Origin: Lates calcarifer
Taxonomy: Eukaryota; Chordata; Actinopteri; Centropomidae
Direction of reading: 5' to 3'
DNA length: 64,000 nt
Assembly: GCF_001640805.2 (NCBI RefSeq)
Contig: NC_066856.1
Span: 16,793,616-16,857,615 of the forward strand
Every line of letters starts with the position of its first letter. Position 1 is the stretch's first letter. The position numbers were made by a program, and so were the translations under genes. This document shows positions 1-21,260 of the stretch, piece by piece. The notes beneath the pieces were generated by a model. The model was not told where the DNA came from, did not search any database, and saw nothing but the letters and a program-made list of their open reading frames with translations.

Positions 1-286
1 TTCCTTTTCAGGAATGCTACAGTATATTTTCTGCATGGGTTTTCAACATTTCAGGTTTGACTGCTCCTGACTTGGGAATTAGCGCCATCAGCTGTTTATC
101 TCGATGCACCAACATCCTTATGTTTACATAACAGTAGTGGATGGACATGCTCATTAATTTGCATTTCTTTAAAAAGACTGACTTTGAGCGAGCCCTTAAT
201 GCCTTGATCCTGGTTAGACATGTGACTGCTCTGAGCAAATGTGAACAATGTGGGAAAATTAAAAACGTCATTCTTTTTCATTACAG
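1..286 (+). other. map3k15 intron, upstream part
   Basis: This is non-coding sequence before the first recognisable map3k15 exon. It ends in a pyrimidine-rich tract and CAG acceptor at 284-286. I looked for the preceding exon, which should end close to the ASK-family sequence before KGIHEW, and did not find it, so it must lie outside the window. Confidence 0.7.
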
Positions 287-10615
<10,329 letters not shown>

Positions 10616-11545
10616 TTGGGAAAATGTGGACTACAACTCTGGAGGACTCTGTTTTGCAAAAACACGCACATCCACACACTACCAGCCCTGCATGACCACC
10701 TCTCTCTCTCCTCTCTTCCTCCACTGTGCCTTTTCATGTTATAGTCTCTGCGTCGTATGTACAGAACTGACTGAGTCTTTAGTCGTCTGTGAATCTCAGA
10801 CTTGACCAAACCAAAGCGCTTTAGTGCAGGCACTACTTTATGTATCTTTATGTGCACTTAAATGTGTATTTGCGCTGCTTCATGTGCTTGTGCTTGAAGA
10901 CTTTCTAAGAAAAATGCATCTTAGTAAACAAGGAATCCTGCACTTCTTTCTTCAGTGTATGAAATGCCAGCTGTAGATTTGACAGGTGACTGTAAAGGTT
11001 TCATTCCTCAGAGAACACAGGTCACAGTCATAAAATAGTAGTCATTAGCAATTGCATTGGTTCAGACCTGATCACAACCTATGTCAAGACAAACTGCCAA
11101 GCATATGACCAACTCTCTATCTGTTGTAAAGCATCATCACAAATTTTATTTGCCTAAAACCTGCCAAACCACCATGACCTTAAGACTGATTTATCTCTCA
11201 ATCTCCCTTTTGGGTCTTTCCCCTTGTTTATCTAAAATAAGACAAATTCCTCAAACAGCACACACTATTTACTGCGCTAGTCTGTCAGCTAAAGTCTAAT
11301 GCCTTAAGTTTTGTAAAGTAAAGGTAATGTAGTTACACTCAGATGATTTACTGAAATATGCATACATCATGACTGCCTGCCCATAATAGATTTCCCTTAT
11401 ATTCTCATTGTAGCTGTTTTTTCCTCCTCTGTGTACCTGTATTTAAATGTTTTCTTTCTTTATTCCAGCTATTGTATGTATGAATGTCTCTGCTTTTCTG
11501 TTTCCTGTTTACTTTACAACTGCAATAAACCTGAATATAATGTAC
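10616..11545 (+). other. map3k15: predicted map3k15 3' UTR
   Basis: Non-coding sequence follows the TGA stop at 10613-10615. The first good polyadenylation signal downstream is AATAAA at 11524-11529, so a 3' UTR of about 0.9 kb is inferred. Other cleavage sites are possible. Confidence 0.5.
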
Positions 11546-12120
11546 CTGTTGTCACCTGTCACTGAGGTATTTACATGGGCAGCGTTTAGGGTGATTGAAG
11601 ACAAAATGAAATATGACACTTTCATCTTGAGGTCATTTTTCTGTGTCCTGATGTACACCCACAGCATATTTGTGAAGCCATGCCTCAGTAGATGCTTCTG
11701 AAAATGCATCATTTTCATTTCTTGGCCTTTTGACATAACACAAGAAAACACAAAGGCCTTCATAGAGTCTCACAGAGAAAGTGAAGAGACTGAGTAACCT
11801 TAGATGTGTCACTTTACACAAACCTCACTTTATTGCTGTTCTTTTGCCAGATTGTCTGCACTACATACCTGAGTGCTACCTGTTAGCCTTTTACCCACCT
11901 GAAACCTGTTTGTATGTACACCATGACCTCCTGCCTACTCCTCTCAGCTCTACAGATTTCATTATCTTAACTGACTGTCTGATAGTTGCAACTGTAAGTC
12001 TGTTGTTGACCATAGATCCAAGTAAACTACCTGTTGATCCAGGTGTACTGTTATCGGGTATCAAGATGATGAGACAGTTAGCCTTCAGATAGCACTTTAT
12101 GGTATAATTGTGGTTATAAG

Positions 12121-12190
12121 TGAAGTCAAGTCAAGTCAAATTTTATTTATATAGCGCCAATTCACAACAGAAGTTATCTCGAGACGCTGC
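12121..12190 (+). repeat. interspersed repeat tail with TTTATTTATATAGCGC core
   Basis: A GTCAA tandem is followed by ATTTTATTTATATAGCGCCA and AATTCACAACAG. I know this core as a very common dispersed repeat end in fish genomes. Only about 70 bp is present. Confidence 0.6.
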
Positions 12191-12395
12191 AATAATGTAC
12201 CTGTTGTCTGTGTATTGGTTTTCGAAGGGAAAGTGAACTTTTGCTAGTTTATTTTTAAAGGGTTTGTGCACCAAAATAACAAAAAAAGTATGCTGCCTCA
12301 CTTACCTCCAGTGGGTGTATGTATGCAGATATTTTCAGTTTTTATGATGCTTCTTCCTCCATCCTAGTGTAACAGTTGTGGTGATCCAAGCATTG

Positions 12396-12665
12396 CTGAA
12401 TTAAGAGTCTGTGGCTCTGTGAGGCTGTATTTAGGCACGGTTTTGAGCTAAATGCTGCCTTCAGCACGCGTATGTTAATGTTTTGCAGATACAATTTTAC
12501 TGTGTTCATGGTATTAGTTTTGCACATTTCCATGATAACAGTTGCTAATTAGCAGTAAACCCAAAGTACAGCTGAGTAATGGGATCACCAAGATAGGATT
12601 CATCCTCTGGACAAAATGTATGTCTGTGCCAAATTCAAAGCCTATTCATGTATGTGTTTTGCTTG
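12396..12665 (+). repeat. degenerate teleost repeat, copy 1
   Basis: Diverged words include GAGCTAAATGCTG, GTTGCTAATTAGCAGTAAAC, AAAGTACAGCTGAGTAATGGGATCACC and a following TGTCTGTGCCAAATTCAAAG, in the same order as a common dispersed fish repeat. A second, longer copy sits at 57785-58095. Confidence 0.6.
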
Positions 12666-14023
12666 GTTAAATACCACTGGGGGTAACTGAGAAAATATGT
12701 TTTCCTGTAATTTTGGTGAATCAGCCCTAAATTCCAGTTAAAGTTACATGCTTTCAAAGGTCATATTTTATTCCCTGAATAAAAGCCCATTTAGACTGCA
12801 TCATAAAACCATTATCACCAAACTTTTTTTCCCAGGCATTTTCTGCCTTTTATTTGTGCATTGCTAGTGGAAAGAGACAGGAAGGACAGGAAGGGGCCAG
12901 GATCGCTGGGATAAGAACTCAGCCTTAATGGTATAAGCCTAAAGAGGTGAGTCAGCAGAGTGCCCCAGCAAAGTTATTAATCTTCAAAGTTTCTACACTG
13001 TTACCATTGTGTGTCAGTTGCAATCCCATTATTTTAAAGCCTCACCCAGAAACTTGGCCACTGCAAAGTCTAGCTGATGTGGAAAGCAAGCATTAGCTTT
13101 GAGCAATTATGTCAAGTGACTTCAGCCAGTGTTCTCACATTTACCAGCTAAACAGGTTTATTGTTTTCATACCAAGGGAACAAGGAAAACTTCTCTGTTC
13201 TGTAGAGAACATCTTGTATTTTGCTTTAAGTTTTAAGTCTGCTGTAGGGAAAAGAAGATTCCAGACAGTGGAATTTTATTAGAGGAAATAAAATGAATGC
13301 ATCAGCCATAGAGGAAGTTTGCAGTTCTTGTAGCTTTGAATAGTTGTTCATAAGAGGATTAATAAAACCTTCACAATATCAGCTTGGAAAGAACCTGCAT
13401 TGTCTGTGGCTGAATTATTCAAAGGTTTTCTTCCATGTCTGTGTGTGCATGGTTGCCCCACTATGTGTATGGTTAAAAAGTTAGTGACAGAAAACCAGGT
13501 TGAAACTGCTCAGTGAGCAACAAGGCTTAAAGCAGAAAAGAAAGACCTCAGAGGAAAACAGTTAAACAGTCCTTTTATCACCATTCAAAGAAACTTTATT
13601 TCTGCAAATTGTTACAAAAAATAGCACAGAATCAATGAGAAAACTATTTTAAGTCAAACACTTCTACTGCCTTTTGTGGTGTATTACCAGCACCAACTTG
13701 CCACCCTCTGCAGTTGGCAGAAATACAGTGAGTATCATATCATCATATCATCACTACATCTTTTTTTTTTCGTTTTTACAGCAGACAGTGACTCTTCAGT
13801 TAAGTATCAGAGGATTTAAAGTGACAAAAGTTGGTTGTCTGCAGTTTGGGTGCAGTGTGTTCAGATTTTAGTCTTCCTCCTGTGTAGGTGGCCAGGGTTT
13901 CTCACTCCCTTATGAGCTTTCCACTTGCTGCAGGATAGGAACACAAAACAAGTGTGTCTGCATTACTTGATAGTGACAGGTTGAATTTTGAATGCCAGTT
14001 CAATGTAGGATTTACTTTGTTGC

Positions 14024-14028
<5 letters not shown>

Positions 14029-14072
<44 letters not shown>
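14029..14072. repeat. (GT)n microsatellite
   Basis: An uninterrupted GT dinucleotide tract of about 44 bp lies between map3k15 and the first chemokine gene. Confidence 0.95.
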
Positions 14073-14074
<2 letters not shown>

Positions 14075-14242
14075 CATGTGGTAATATAGTTGCACATGTA
14101 ACACCACAGCTCTGTGGCTATAGTATTTTCTATGAGCCTATTGTTAAATAAACAGCTATAGCTTTCATTTTTTGGTTTCTTAACTGGCCTGTATATAAGA
14201 CACTTTTCTATTTGAAGAACCCCAGATTTTAGTGTTTTCAGT

Positions 14243-14280
14243 TGTTTTATTTTATTTTATTTTATTTTATTTTATTTAAG
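14243..14280. repeat. (TTTTA)n pentanucleotide array
   Basis: About six TTTTA units form a simple array. On the minus strand it also contains several AATAAA words that could serve as polyadenylation signals for the upstream chemokine gene. Confidence 0.85.
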
Positions 14281-14860
14281 TATATTCTACAACTGACCAG
14301 ACTGTGGCCTTTCAATAAGCCTGTGGTTGCTGTCCCTGTCAAGCTTTCAGTTTGCGTATGGTACGTTTTAATGGTAACAGCAGTTTTACCACTCGAAAAT
14401 CAAAAGCGATATTCTCATTTTTAGCTGCAGCAGAAATGACAGCTGTCACTGGTAGAGTTTAGCAGCTTTAACAAGCTAGCTGATTAAGCTAATATAAGCT
14501 CAATGAGTGGGTGTCTGCACTGGCTTTATCATATCTTGAGACTAAAGCTAAAGCTATAACAGTTCATAGGGCAAATGTCAGAAACCTCATTTAAATAAAG
14601 AAACAACATTATTATATGGACTGTAAGGTAGAGCTAGTTATTTCTCATGAATGTGGGATAAAGACTAACTGATGTGCTTAGCAAATGAAATGCTATCTTG
14701 TTAGCTGGGGGTGCTGGAGTGTAATTTAGTTAAAAAGAAAGAGCAGGTTAGAGAGAGAATGGTCAATTGGATGACCACCTGAGGGTTGGTACATCAGAAA
14801 TAGAAAGTGGAGGTAGTAAGAAAGTTCTGTTGTGCATTGTTAATTAGCTGTGTGTGCATG

Positions 14861-16021
14861 TTACCACAAAATTGCAAGCAGGTTTCGCATCTTACGAAGT
14901 GTTGGATCCACACATACTTGGTGGCGTTTCCACTTTAGAATACTTTAAGAGAAACAGAACCAATACAAAACTGTCACCATGATATTGTCTGAGCGTTTGG
15001 GGGTAAACAATATCAAATCAGCATCAGATTGTCATGAGAAGCCCATGTGAAAATGGGATGTGATGATGGGAAATTAGAAATCAGAAACTTGTAAACTGGG
15101 AAGTGGGTCATCCTGAAAGAAAGGGAAAGTGAAGGTAACACTGTATATCATACACAAAGAGATGCACAGTAAAAAGAGAAGACAAAGCCAGAAAGATAAT
15201 CTTACACTGCATTAATGTTGCAGCCTTCTTTGATGTCCTGCTGCTGGCACTGTACTGTCACATCTCTTTTTGCAATGGAGTGCACCGCACGAACTTTGGA
15301 AAAAGCCGTGCAGCAACCACGATGCCCTGCAAGAACGCAAACATGCACACACGGGCAGAAAAGTCATTTGATATTCGACTTCAGATACTTCAGATAACAT
15401 CTTGAGGGTTGTTGGCTCACACGTTTTTGTGGGATAAAGTTTGCCACAGTTGTGTGTAATGTTCCCTTCTCATTTGTTTTTCTTAAACATGTTTATAATT
15501 TCCTTTGGCTGGACAAAATACTAATAACATACTAGTGATATGAATTACAGTTAGACTCACAAAGAGAAAGACGTGATGGTGGTATAAAATGAAGAGTGAT
15601 TCTACAACTGCATAGGGAAACTTTTTTGAGCAACTTTCATAGAGCAACATTGGCATTCATTTGAAACTGTGTCTTTGGCCACTTGATAAATTTATGTCCG
15701 CTAAATCTATTATTCTTTTACACTCTCTGACACTCTAGATGACAAAAAATTTAGGATGCAGTTTGGTAAGACATTACTGTTAACAATAACCACAGGGAGA
15801 GGATGAGATTAATCAGGACACGAACATGTACTTCAAGATCCAAAAATACATATACGCCATCTAGTCAACACAACATGTCTGCAGTCTGAAGCCTACTATA
15901 TTATCATTCTGAAATTATTTTATTCTTATATCTTACCTGCTGCCTGAGCCACAGTGTGTGTGCTAATACCCATGATGGCCAGCAAAGCAAGACCTAGTGT
16001 AAGAATAGAAAGAAGCCTCAT
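14861..16021 (-). CDS. CC chemokine, CCL27/CCL28-like, 3 exons
   Basis: Secreted chemokine of 95 residues that should bind a CCR-type receptor and attract leukocytes. Exons on the minus strand are 16021-15937, 15326-15206 and 14942-14861, with GT-AG borders. Introns are phase 1 (after the signal peptide) and phase 2, the standard CC chemokine pattern. Residues 1-27 form a signal peptide (MRLLSILTLGLALLAIMG...). The mature part has adjacent cysteines in RGCC, then VQC, GCNINAVI and VCVDP. The fifth cysteine, nine residues before GCN, and the WKRHQVCVDP block resemble CCL28, and NINAVI also recalls CCL20/25. The protein stops soon after the C-terminal helix (LLAILW), shorter than mammalian CCL28. 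No exon exceeds 125 bp, so simple ORF scanning misses the gene. The family is secure; the exact orthologue is not. Confidence 0.85.
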
Positions 16022-16223
16022 GTCACCTCAGATGAGAAGCTGTGCTTGTTGCTGGAGGAAGGCTGGAATGTGAAGTGGTGTGAAGGTGAAGTGACTGAGT
16101 ATTGTTTGGGATGCCCATGGGCTTCACTGACGGGAATGCAGATCTGCAGGGTGTATTTAGTTACCTTACAAGATAGGTGCTTCCCCAATATTTGACTGCA
16201 TTTATTTACAGAAATGTTAAGTT

Positions 16224-16265
<42 letters not shown>

Positions 16266-17329
16266 TGTGTGAATTTACTTTACAGGATTTCTAAGACTGA
16301 TTAATTCCCTAATGGCTGAGCAAACATGTGATTATGATCAAAGTTCTTTTTTCAGCCTTGGCATCTTGGTATGATTTACAGCTAAGTAAGCTTACAACTC
16401 TAGATTACAGCTCCTACGTCAAAGCTGCTCTTTCTCTCTCTGTAGTGGAAGCTGTGAGAAATCAAATCCATATTTCCTTAGTTTTATCTTGCTCTTGAAA
16501 AGCATTGAGTCATACTTAAGTCACACTAAACTGAATAGTTTTTATTGAATGTCTCAACCCTAACATAGGTTCTGTGGGTTTCAACAACATGTGGCTGCAA
16601 AACATGATTTGAAAGAACTGTTCCACTACAGAGACATGGAGGGCTAAAGGTGCATTCATTCCATTCATCTTAGTTTTTGGACATTTGGGGACAGGAAAAC
16701 AATCTCTGATTAATTATCACCTCATAGAATTGTGCCAGCTAGTCGCTAACTTTATCTGCCTGCTGTTTGGACTCTGTCCCCCGTAGAAAAATGACAGAAT
16801 AAATCATTTAAGCAAGTGTCCCCAAGACACTTTGTGTTTACATTGACAAGACAAAGCCCTCTATGATGGAGTCCAGTCATAAAACAGATTTATTTTTCAG
16901 CTTTTTACCTCCCCCGTGGCAAACAAGGTTGATGAGAGAGGAAATCAAAAATTAGAAAACCAAAACAAAGAGCCAAAAAAGCACTGACCTGTTGTTAATA
17001 TAAGAATACTGATTATTGCAGCTTTCAGAGGTTTCTTCCATTGTTTGAAAGTAAATGAAGCATGATGATGTGTTATGTGTAATGTGACCTATGGGTGCTG
17101 CCCACATTGTCAAACCCATTGTCTAAACTTCCTTGGCAGATAACCCTGATATTGATTACAGGGGCCATTGAACTTGTCAACAAAAGATAGGCTTACTGTT
17201 GCCTCTGAATCCAAGCTTCAAAAGTGTGCTTTCATCAGAAATTAATAAAAAAAGACTTGTTTCTAGGACAAAGTTAATTTCCCAAACCATAATAACCGCA
17301 ATAACATAAACATTGAAAATGAATACATT
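16022..17329. other. upstream region of the CCL27/28-like gene
   Basis: This 1.3 kb holds the promoter side of the minus-strand chemokine and a (GT)n tract at 16226-16272. I could not pick out a convincing TATA box or kB site. A short diverged stretch near 16735-16765 (GCTAGTCGCTAACTTTATCTG) matches a similar word at about 52262 and looks like a dispersed fish repeat. Confidence 0.5.
16226..16272. repeat. (GT)n microsatellite
   Basis: A GT tract of about 47 bp lies roughly 0.2 kb upstream of the start codon of the minus-strand chemokine gene. Confidence 0.95.
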
Positions 17330-18425
17330 TGGAGACATGAGGTTAACTCAGGGCTTGTTTATACATGCCACATTACAGCCCTGTAATTTCTGCCTATTCT
17401 GTTTTTCTCTTGCTGTTGCGTCACCGACAAGGAAATGCCAGTGCACACCTCAGCATTGTAAACAAGTTTGCACTCCTGGACAATCCCACTTTGATAATCA
17501 GTTACTATTCAAAGCTCTGCTGTTTTTAGCTCCTCAGGGCTGTGGTATAAAAGGTGATGCAAATCTTCAACGGAACTTTAGTGGTTCAGATAAAAAGATG
17601 AAGTCAGCGTGTTCTCTTGAGTTTGTACATACATTAATTAATTCTTATTCATTGCAAACAAGTCTGAAAGCAGGAGTGAATGACAACATAGATGAAACCT
17701 TTGGGTCTTATGCAAACATTAAATATGCTTAATTTATGTGCATTTGTATTCCACAATTTAAGTGTGAATTTATGAAGAAAATACATGGTTTGGTGCACAC
17801 ATGACTACATGAAAGCCTATTTAAAGGGCAAGAAACAGTTTGTTTTTGTGTTTGGAGACATGTTTTATTGTAAAATTTAAAAAAAAATCAATAAGTTTAG
17901 ACTCGTGAGGTTAACTGAGACGTTACAGCTGTCAGTTGCAGTTGCGTCAACAACAAGGAAATGGCAGGGCACACCTCCCCGCTGTAAACAAGTTCACATA
18001 CCTGGACAATCCCACGTGATAATCTGTTACTATTTTAAGATCATGTGCTATTTTTAGCTCTTCAGTGCTGTGGTATAAAAATTGATTTTAAACAGAGTGA
18101 CCTCATGCACATCTTAAGCTTCAAAGATTCGGATAAAACACGTCTGTGTTGAACATATTTTAATTCTTATTCAATGCAGAATCTGCACTAGGCGTCAGTG
18201 ATAACACCCATAAAAAAAATCACACTAATTTCATTATGTGCTGTTTAACTCCACAATTTAACTGTAAAATTATATGGAAAACACAGGGAGTTTGGTGCAT
18301 ACAAAGCTGCATGTAGGCCTGTTTAAAGAGCAGGTTCACACATTACTGCACTGTAATCTCTGTCCAGCATGTTTTGCCGTTGTGTCACGAACAAGGAAAT
18401 GACAGGTCACTCACGCAGTTCCTCT
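17330..18425 (+). repeat. 2.2-copy tandem repeat, unit about 0.5 kb
   Basis: Two diverged full copies and a partial third follow one another. Shared anchors are GAGGTTAACT (17339 and 17907), ACAAGGAAATG (17429, 17951, 18390), CCTGGACAATCCCAC (17475, 18000), GCTGTGGTATAAAA (17539, 18068) and CCACAATTTAA (17751, 18251). Both full copies keep a TATAAAA word at the same relative place. A 137-residue open frame (ATG 17319 to 17732) runs through copy 1 but not copy 2 and resembles no family I know, so I do not call it a gene. Confidence 0.8.
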
Positions 18426-19559
18426 GATTCTTTCTTGTTCCATCAGCCCTGAGGCTGGAAACGGGCCGATGGCGCATTGTGCTTGTTTTCTCAGACATAA
18501 TTTTTGAATGATCAATTTTATATTAATTATTGATACAGTTATTAAAAAGTTCATTTCATATTTACTGCCTGCTTTATTTGTCCATTTGCATGTGCAGCCC
18601 TTATGGTTAGTTGAAATATTGGTAATTCATTTGGAAATGCAAGAGAACTGATAAATTTTAAACAATAACCATCCAGTATTTGACTCATTGATGAACTGAT
18701 GAATGAATAAGCAACACCATAGATCTATAGAGTTAATTCAGATGACGGGTAGAACCATTTTTAACATGAAGAGTGAGACTTTTTCTGTGATCTGTTCTGG
18801 CATCATCATAAAAATCATCAGATAATCACCCGTTGTTTCATGATAGAAACTAACCTACTGCATCTCAGTCAAAGCCTGTCTACCTGCACTGAAACCGTAT
18901 TTAACTCACTTTGTGTCAGCAGTGCTCGTCTATAAAGATAAATCATTGCTACTGTGTCACAGCTCTTCTGATAAGAAAGCCAACAATGAAAATTCCCCCG
19001 CCCTGTAATGTATTTAAAATGATCATTATAACTAACTTAATGTATATTTTAATTGTTCCTGGGACAGTGACCTCACTGCACAACAGGTTTTCAGTAAACA
19101 TCCAGACCAAATCAAAAATGAGTCCTGGGTCCATGTTGACCTTGTTATCCCACTCCTCTGTGTTAAGAGCCATTAGTGGTATGCTGCTTTGATGAGTGAT
19201 ATGTTTCAGCTGTTTGTCACATGGTGTTCCACTGCCATATACCACTCCACACCAGTTTAGAACTCTAGTTGTGAGACTCTATGAACGGTAAGTTTCCCGG
19301 ACTCTTCATCTTTTTTTTCCTGGTTGGGATGTGACTGTTTCTTCTCTTATCTCAGAGGAGTTCTGTGTTCAAGGACAGAATGTAGAAGTTCCTAATGTGT
19401 TAGTTTTCATGTCTTCTCTGCTGGCTGTAAATGCACTTTTTCACCAGTGTACCAGTGATGTCATTTGTGTGGATCAGTGTGGAAGAGCTGAGAGTTTAAG
19501 AAAATAGATGGTTCTCCATTGCAGTATTATGCTCAAATAATGAAACTGTTGCATGTGAA
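18426..19559. other. intergenic DNA between tandem repeat and retroelement
   Basis: No gene was recognised. The 5' boundary of the retroviral element lies somewhere in its right part, roughly 19270-19560, but no second LTR marks it. Confidence 0.5.
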
Positions 19560-20779
19560 GATAAATCAGCTGAAGGTCAGAGATCTATGTTCAGGTTTTT
19601 GTGTAGAGAGATCATAAGCAGGTGGGGACTTCCAGGTTGGATACCCTCAGATAAAGGGAAAGAGTTTATGGATAAAATGGTGAAATTGATTTAGTAAAAT
19701 TGGGAATTAGATGGTTTGGAGCAATTTATCATCCACGAAGCCAAAGGATAGAGAGAGAGGAGCGAGATATGCAAAGAAGATTTTGATGTGAAGGTTGTGT
19801 GTATATTGAATTTTGAAGGATTGTGGTATGTGAGTTGTTTGAAAGAGAGTTGAAGCAAGTTTTATGAAAGAGAAGGGAAGTGATATAGATGGAGATGAAA
19901 GAGTATTGATAGAAGGTGAACTGTTGGAGACATATCCGTTTTGAATATTCATATCTCTCATTATGGTTTTGATATTTCTTATTGTTTTATCTTCTCACTC
20001 TATAGAGTGATATGATAAAAGGGGGGAAATGGAAAATGTGATTTATAATCTGAAATGAAATGATATTGTGAATTTTACATTTACTTATAGGATCATGATC
20101 TGCATTTGATGTTTCAATTTACATCTGTTGTTTGGTACAAGATACTGGTTGGTGTTTTCTTTCTTCCAGAACAGTATTGGGGGAAAGGATCATTATGGGA
20201 CAATAAGAATGGACTGGAGGACTCTGAACAAGGATACTGTGATGCAATATTCGGAGTCAACACTTCATCGACACAACAGTGATGTTTGATTTAGTTTTTG
20301 ATTTTCTATATTGTATGAGTAATACTTAAATTGTGTGACATTTTCTTAGGTTGAAATTGTTGAAGGAAGATGTCTTCTGTTGTGGGGTAAATGCATTGGG
20401 ACCTCAGATGTTTTCTTTCTTTTTCTGATGCCTAGGGAAATTGGGGTTAGGCAGGGAAAGGTCCATTGGAAGGTGCGATGGGTCGACCAGCCTGAAAGTG
20501 GACATTGTTTGGATTTTATTTTCTGAGGGTTCCATATGTACTTGCCTGAAGTTATATCCTTGTATTAATGATGAAATTTCTCTTTCTAATTGGTCTGGAG
20601 TACTATAAAGTGGTCGCCTGGGGCAGAGGGGCCGTGAGAGAATTTTCCTGTCTAGATTGTTTGATGGAAATTTCAGGAAAGATAGCTGCTTGACAGGTTT
20701 TTCGCTCTCACACTCCATAAAGTTATGTTTATGCTTTGGGAAGTATATGTAGGTAAACATGTATGTTTTATTCTTTATT

Positions 20780-20801
20780 TTTCGAGGCTAGGTAGCCTCG
20801 A
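20780..20801. other. perfect hairpin next to the polypurine tract
   Basis: TTCGAGGCTA, a GG loop and TAGCCTCGAA form a perfect 10-bp inverted repeat. It directly abuts the AGGGGGTAAA purine tract that should prime plus-strand synthesis just left of the LTR. Confidence 0.8.
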
Positions 20802-20812
20802 AGGGGGTAAAT

Positions 20813-21260
20813 ATGTAGTATACAGGATGTTTATGTATGTTTTTGTCTTTTTGGAATGTCTGAGGGTTTCTAGATGTTTTTACTTTTTACGAGTTTCCTA
20901 TGTTTGAGTTAACCTTTGGGGTTCATGTTTAGGATAAGAGTCAAGAATGTGACACCCAGATTAGTAGGGGTTAAAGGTGAGGGTTTCCTCTCACCTTATC
21001 TTCTTCCTCTTGATAGTGAAGGTATTGACTAAGGTCCAGATGTTTCCTATGAACCATGTAAACAACCAATGTATATATACTGGTGTTTAGAGCTGTTAGG
21101 GAGAGAGATCCATATTGGCTCGGATCCTCTCACAGGCTACTACAGTGCTTGTCCGATGCTGAACTACTTTGTAATAAACTTCTATATACAAGTAAGTCAG
21201 TGTCAGTGGAGATCGTCTCTTCATCATCTTCACGTCAACATCACCATCTAATATACCACA
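20813..21260 (+). mobile_element. 3' LTR of the retrovirus-like element
   Basis: The 448 bp segment begins TGTAGTATAC and ends ATATACCACA. The ends are imperfect inverted repeats (8 of 10) with the canonical TG...CA termini. Inside, CCAAT (21066) and TATATATA (about 21072) precede an AATAAA signal (21173) by 100 bp, matching U3-R organisation. The purine-rich tract sits immediately to its left. Confidence 0.8.

Larger units (their letters stand above)
11546..14860. other. intergenic region between map3k15 and the CCL27/28-like chemokine
   Basis: I see no gene here. The region holds two teleost-type interspersed repeats (12121-12190 and 12396-12665), a (GT)n tract and a TTTTA pentanucleotide array. 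The 3' UTR of the minus-strand chemokine gene must begin at its right edge; candidate TTTATT words (AATAAA on the - strand) occur at 13596 and around 14247. Confidence 0.6.
19560..21260 (+). mobile_element. decayed 3' end of a retrovirus-like element
   Basis: The catalytic core and end of a pol integrase can still be read on the + strand at about 19585-19780. A segment with the PSDKG motif around the second catalytic aspartate is followed by a stop and a frame change, then a YHPRSQ motif in another frame leading to the third catalytic region. The SQ form is more retroviral than gypsy-like. About 1 kb of scrambled sequence follows, then a purine-rich tract and a 3' LTR. The 5' LTR, gag and reverse transcriptase were not found. 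Multiple stops and shifts make it non-functional. Confidence 0.75.

Noticed and set aside
11539..12210. AATGTACCTGTTGTC present twice (about 11539 and 12194)
   Set aside because: The match is only 15 bp, and flanking sequence does not align beyond it. It is too short to call a duplication.
17319..17732. 137-codon + strand open frame
   Set aside because: It lies in the tandem repeat, is not kept open in the second copy, and matches no family I recognise.
20404..20760. 118-codon minus-strand open frame inside the retroviral remnant
   Set aside because: It is opposite to the integrase orientation and has no recognisable motif. An open frame of this length can occur by chance.
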